Origin: DATBAT01 sp963824805
GTDB lineage: Bacteria > Acidobacteriota > Terriglobia > Terriglobales > Acidobacteriaceae
Assembly (NCBI GenBank): GCA_963824805.1
Contig: CAWGQZ010000049.1
Coordinates: 22,248 to 86,247, forward strand
Length of the DNA stretch: 64,000 bases
Direction: 5' to 3'
Both the position numbers and the translations under genes were made by a program. This document shows, piece after piece, positions 61,391 to 64,000 of this stretch (position 1 is its first letter; the number at the start of each line of letters is the position of its first letter). The notes under the pieces were generated by a model. The model was not told the origin of the DNA, ran no database searches, and saw nothing but the letters and a program-made list of their open reading frames with translations.

Positions 61391-62413
61391 TTATCTCGGC
61401 GGGCCAGTGGAATTGCGCAATCGCAATTCCACGGCAAGGCGAATGTGTTTTTCGGGGAGGCGCTCGCCCTTCTTGCGATGCATGATCTGCAGCAGCAATT
61501 CGAATGAACGCCTGCCCATTTCATAAGTAGATTGGGCAATCGAGGTTATGCTGGGGCTGAAGTAACGGTTCCAGATGAAATCGTCGAAGCCGAGAATGCT
61601 TACTTGTTGCGGTACGGGTATTCGGTTTTCGTCCAGGGATTGTAAAACGCCAAGCAGCAACTTGTTATTACTTACCATGATCGCGGTCGGAGGCGACGTC
61701 AGCTTCAACAGGCGCTGGGTGGCTTCAATGCCGTTTTGGATTTGCAACTCGCCGCAAGCCAGATATTCGTCCCGTATCGGAAGGTGCGCCTCCTGCATGG
61801 CTTTGCGGAAGCCCTCGAGCCGATCGTGATGTGGCGACAGTGCGGTATTTCCGGCCAGCATGGCGATGCGCTCGTGTCCGAGTTCGAGCAAGTGGCGTGT
61901 AGCTGCATAACCAGCCTGGACATTGTCACTGCTCACGGTGCCTTCCGTTGCAGCTGGTGGAATGCGATCTACAAAGACCATGGGGAAGCGACGGCGGACC
62001 ATGGTTGCGTAGGCGGTCGAATTAGCGCAGCAAGCCAGCAACACTCCATCGACCCGTCTCGAAAAAAGAGTAACTAAGTGCGCATCCTCGTTTGCGGCGT
62101 TTTCGTTCGAGTCGCAGAGCAATACGGCGTAACCTGCTCGCCGCGCAGCGTCTTCCACGCCTCGAACCACTTCCGGATAAAACGCATTGGTGATGTCGGG
62201 AACTACAACGCCGATCGCGTTGGTCTTTCCGGTCTTTAGACCCCGGGCGATGGCATCGGGATGGTAGTCAAGAGCCGCCATGGCCTCCATGACACGCTTC
62301 TTGCGGGCCGCACTGACTGGCACTGAGGCGTTCAGGACGGCGGAGACGGTGGAAGTGGAGACTCCCGCCAGGCGGGCTACGTCCCGCATCGTATGTTTGG
62401 CGCGGTCACTCAT
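61391..62413 (-). CDS. LacI family transcriptional regulator
   Basis: 340 aa. The N-terminal helix-turn-helix TMRDVARLAGVSTSTVSAVL is followed by a hinge helix (YHPDAIARGLKTG) and a periplasmic-binding-type effector domain (about 62-335, AIGVVVPDITNAFYPEVVRG and DGVLLACCANSTAYA). It should bind palindromic operators and release them on binding a sugar. Matching operators sit before the isomerase-like and symporter genes. Confidence 0.92.
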   Translation of the reverse strand: MSDRAKHTMRDVARLAGVSTSTVSAVLNASVPVSAARKKRVMEAMAALDYHPDAIARGLKTGKTNAIGVVVPDITNAFYPEVVRGVEDAARRAGYAVLLCDSNENAANEDAHLVTLFSRRVDGVLLACCANSTAYATMVRRRFPMVFVDRIPPAATEGTVSSDNVQAGYAATRHLLELGHERIAMLAGNTALSPHHDRLEGFRKAMQEAHLPIRDEYLACGELQIQNGIEATQRLLKLTSPPTAIMVSNNKLLLGVLQSLDENRIPVPQQVSILGFDDFIWNRYFSPSITSIAQSTYEMGRRSFELLLQIMHRKKGERLPEKHIRLAVELRLRNSTGPPR

Positions 62414-62482
62414 GGCAAAGCACGTGGGCGAATGACTTTACCACGGTCAGACTGGCCGCTCCAGCCGGAACGGCTGTTAAAG

Positions 62483-62528
62483 AAATCGTAACGTTTCGCT
62501 TGTGCCGGTTTCCAAATCCTAGTATAAG
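62483..62528 (+). promoter_or_regulatory. symporter promoter with LacI-type operator, site B
   Basis: TTGTGC (62500-62505), a 17-base spacer and TATAAG (62523-62528) form a promoter for the symporter. AAATCGTAACGTTTCGC (62483-62499), immediately upstream of the -35 box, shares TCGTAACGTT with site A. A bound LacI protein would touch the -35 region and could also control its own divergent gene. Confidence 0.6.
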
Positions 62529-62652
62529 AATCCACGCGATTGAAAGCCATACCAATCGAACTCCAGTCAATAGCGCAAAAATTCACGATGCTAACGACGA
62601 CGGTTGATTGCCCGAGACCACGATACCTGGAGCCAACCGGGAGCCGTCACTG

Positions 62653-64000
62653 ATGCTACAAACCTCTCTTGGTGTGCTTCTCGCTAGCGACAATCGGTTG
62701 ATGTCGCTCAATGCCATCGATCTGATCATCATTGTCTTGTACTTCGTGCTGGTCTTGGGGTTGGGCGTTTATCTTCGCAAATTCGCCAGCACAGGCAACG
62801 ATTTCTTCATGGCCGGCCGCGAGATGACGGCATGGATCGCCGGTCTAAGTTTTATTTCCGCGAACCTGGGCTCGCTGGAGATGATGGGCTACGCGGCCGC
62901 GACTTATCAGTACGGGATCCTGGTGGCTCATGCCTATTGGATCGCCGCCATTCCGGCCATCCTGTTTCTCGCCCTGGTGATGTTGCCGTTCTACTACATC
63001 TGTAAGACCCATTCCGTTCCCGGCTATCTTCACCTTCGCTATGGGGAAGGGGCGCGGTCGCTTTCGGCGATTTCGTTTGCCATCATGACCATTCTGATGA
63101 GCGGCATCAACATGTACTCGATGGCCGTGATCATGAAGGTCATTCTGGGCTGGGACATCCACTTCAGCATCTGGGTTTCGTCTCTCACGGTGGCCATCTA
63201 TGTGATGGCCGGAGGACTACTGTCCGCCATCTTCAACGAAGTTCTGCAGTTCATGTTGATCTGGTTAGGCTGCCTGGTGATCCCGATTGCCGGGCTGGTT
63301 GAGACCGGCGGGTGGAACGGGCTGGTGCATCGCATCGCGCAGAATTTTCCCGGACAGGATTTCACCCACATGTGGCGGACCCTGGGATCGTTTACTGACA
63401 ACCCCATGGGTGTGCACTGGAGTGGGGTCGTCTTCGGCTGGGGGCTGGCGATTTCCTTTGGATACTGGACGACGGATTTTCTGGTGGTGCAGCGGGTGAT
63501 GGCGGCGAAGGACCTTCGCTCGGCGCAAATGGGAACCATCATCGGCGGATTTTTCAAGATGATGGTGCCGCTGATTGTTATTTTGCCGGGACTTCTGGCG
63601 TTGGCTGTGCTGCCGTTCAAGCTGGTTCCTGAAACCATGGCGAACTTGCCTGGGGTGCACACTTACAACGAGGCTTTGCCGCTGATGCTGGCTCGGTACT
63701 GCGGGCCGGGATTGCTGGGGTTGGGAGTTACCGCCTTGATCGCTGGATTCATGAGTGGCATGGCCGGAAACGTTAGCGCGTTCGCGACAGTCTGGACCTA
63801 TGACATCTACCGGCCACTTATCAGGAAGCACGCCAGCGACCAGCACTACTTGAGCATGGGGCGCTGGTGTTCCTTGCTGGGTGTGATCGTGAGCATCGGG
63901 ACTGCATACCTGGTGATGAATTTCTCCAGCATCATTGTTTACGCGCAGGTCATTTTCGTTTTCTTTATCGTGCCCATGTTTGGGACGGTCATTCTGGGCA
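62653..64000 (+). CDS. sodium:solute symporter family transporter (partial at window end)
   Basis: At least 449 codons; the C-terminus is beyond the window. Opening is MLQTSLGVLLASDNRLMSLN (a second ATG at the MSLN position is an alternative start). SSS-family features are NDFFMAGREMTAWIAGLSFI, the first helices containing GSLEMMGYAAATYQYG, and CKTHSVPGYLHLRYGEG. About ten membrane helices are visible. It moves a sugar or polyol with Na+. It shares LacI-type control with the isomerase-like gene, so the pair probably forms one catabolic unit. Confidence 0.88.
   Translation, partial: MLQTSLGVLLASDNRLMSLNAIDLIIIVLYFVLVLGLGVYLRKFASTGNDFFMAGREMTAWIAGLSFISANLGSLEMMGYAAATYQYGILVAHAYWIAAIPAILFLALVMLPFYYICKTHSVPGYLHLRYGEGARSLSAISFAIMTILMSGINMYSMAVIMKVILGWDIHFSIWVSSLTVAIYVMAGGLLSAIFNEVLQFMLIWLGCLVIPIAGLVETGGWNGLVHRIAQNFPGQDFTHMWRTLGSFTDNPMGVHWSGVVFGWGLAISFGYWTTDFLVVQRVMAAKDLRSAQMGTIIGGFFKMMVPLIVILPGLLALAVLPFKLVPETMANLPGVHTYNEALPLMLARYCGPGLLGLGVTALIAGFMSGMAGNVSAFATVWTYDIYRPLIRKHASDQHYLSMGRWCSLLGVIVSIGTAYLVMNFSSIIVYAQVIFVFFIVPMFGTVILG

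Overview
The window looks like a chromosomal segment of an acidobacterium, most likely class Terriglobia (inferred, not proven). The support is a GC-rich coding style, many acidobacterial-type families (VWA proteins with glycine-rich loops, a GAF/HlyD/M50 set, L-fucose-isomerase-like proteins, PadR-led operons, a large putative porin) and ordinary Gram-negative envelope genes (TolC, RND pumps, lipoproteins). I see no rRNA, tRNA, CRISPR array or prophage. The only mobile DNA is a decayed transposase at about 22.7-23.15 kb.

Layout. 0-9.9 kb: LeuA-like synthase, zinc-ribbon protein, cupin, truA, TolC, GT2 glycosyltransferase, an acyl-CoA mutase with an isobutyryl-CoA-mutase signature, GGDEF and STAS proteins. 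10-17.6 kb: an export/processing region with a multi-frameshifted GAF-HlyD gene, an HlyD lipoprotein and a PqqD-like/M50 protease/HlyD fusion. It is followed by an oppositely oriented gene for an 85-aa peptide with nine ASKxx pentapeptides, preceded by a good sigma-54 promoter, and then by a sigma-54 activator gene. 17.6-23.6 kb: arginase, frameshifted asnS, a sugar isomerase/epimerase, gamma-glutamyltranspeptidase, transposase remnant, MmcQ/YjbR protein. 23.7-26.8 kb: a PadR operon with an almost leaderless self-overlapping promoter, then a SAM-I riboswitch with a terminator ahead of thrC and a CysO-like sulfur carrier. 26.8-36.6 kb: M61 peptidase, SLATT-like protein, VWA protein, PP2C phosphatase, and an ABC transporter with a DesKR-like two-component system. 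36.8-45.7 kb: Rrf2 regulator, porin, galE, lysS, an RHH regulator pair, LLM oxidoreductase, a broken AAC(6')-like acetyltransferase, aldo/keto reductase. 45.7-55.4 kb (minus): an operon-like run of response regulator, kinase, TolC, adaptor, RND pump and YncE propeller, with a UdgX gene upstream. 56-59.6 kb: potABCD. 59.7-64 kb: an L-fucose-isomerase-like protein, a LacI regulator and a sodium/solute symporter cut by the window edge; matching LacI-type operators lie before the isomerase-like and symporter genes.

Quality note. Frameshifts are scattered through otherwise conserved genes (GAF-HlyD, asnS, sugar isomerase, VWA, AAC, RND pump, TolC, UdgX). Conserved residues survive on both sides of the breaks, and the reading frame often recovers. 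This pattern fits consensus indel errors better than many independent pseudogenes, but reads would be needed to decide.

The two best leads are (1) the sigma-54-controlled repeat peptide beside an RRE-like/M50/HlyD protein, which could be a peptide maturation and export system, and (2) the SAM-riboswitch-controlled thrC plus CysO-like carrier, which suggests protein-thiocarboxylate-dependent homocysteine synthesis.
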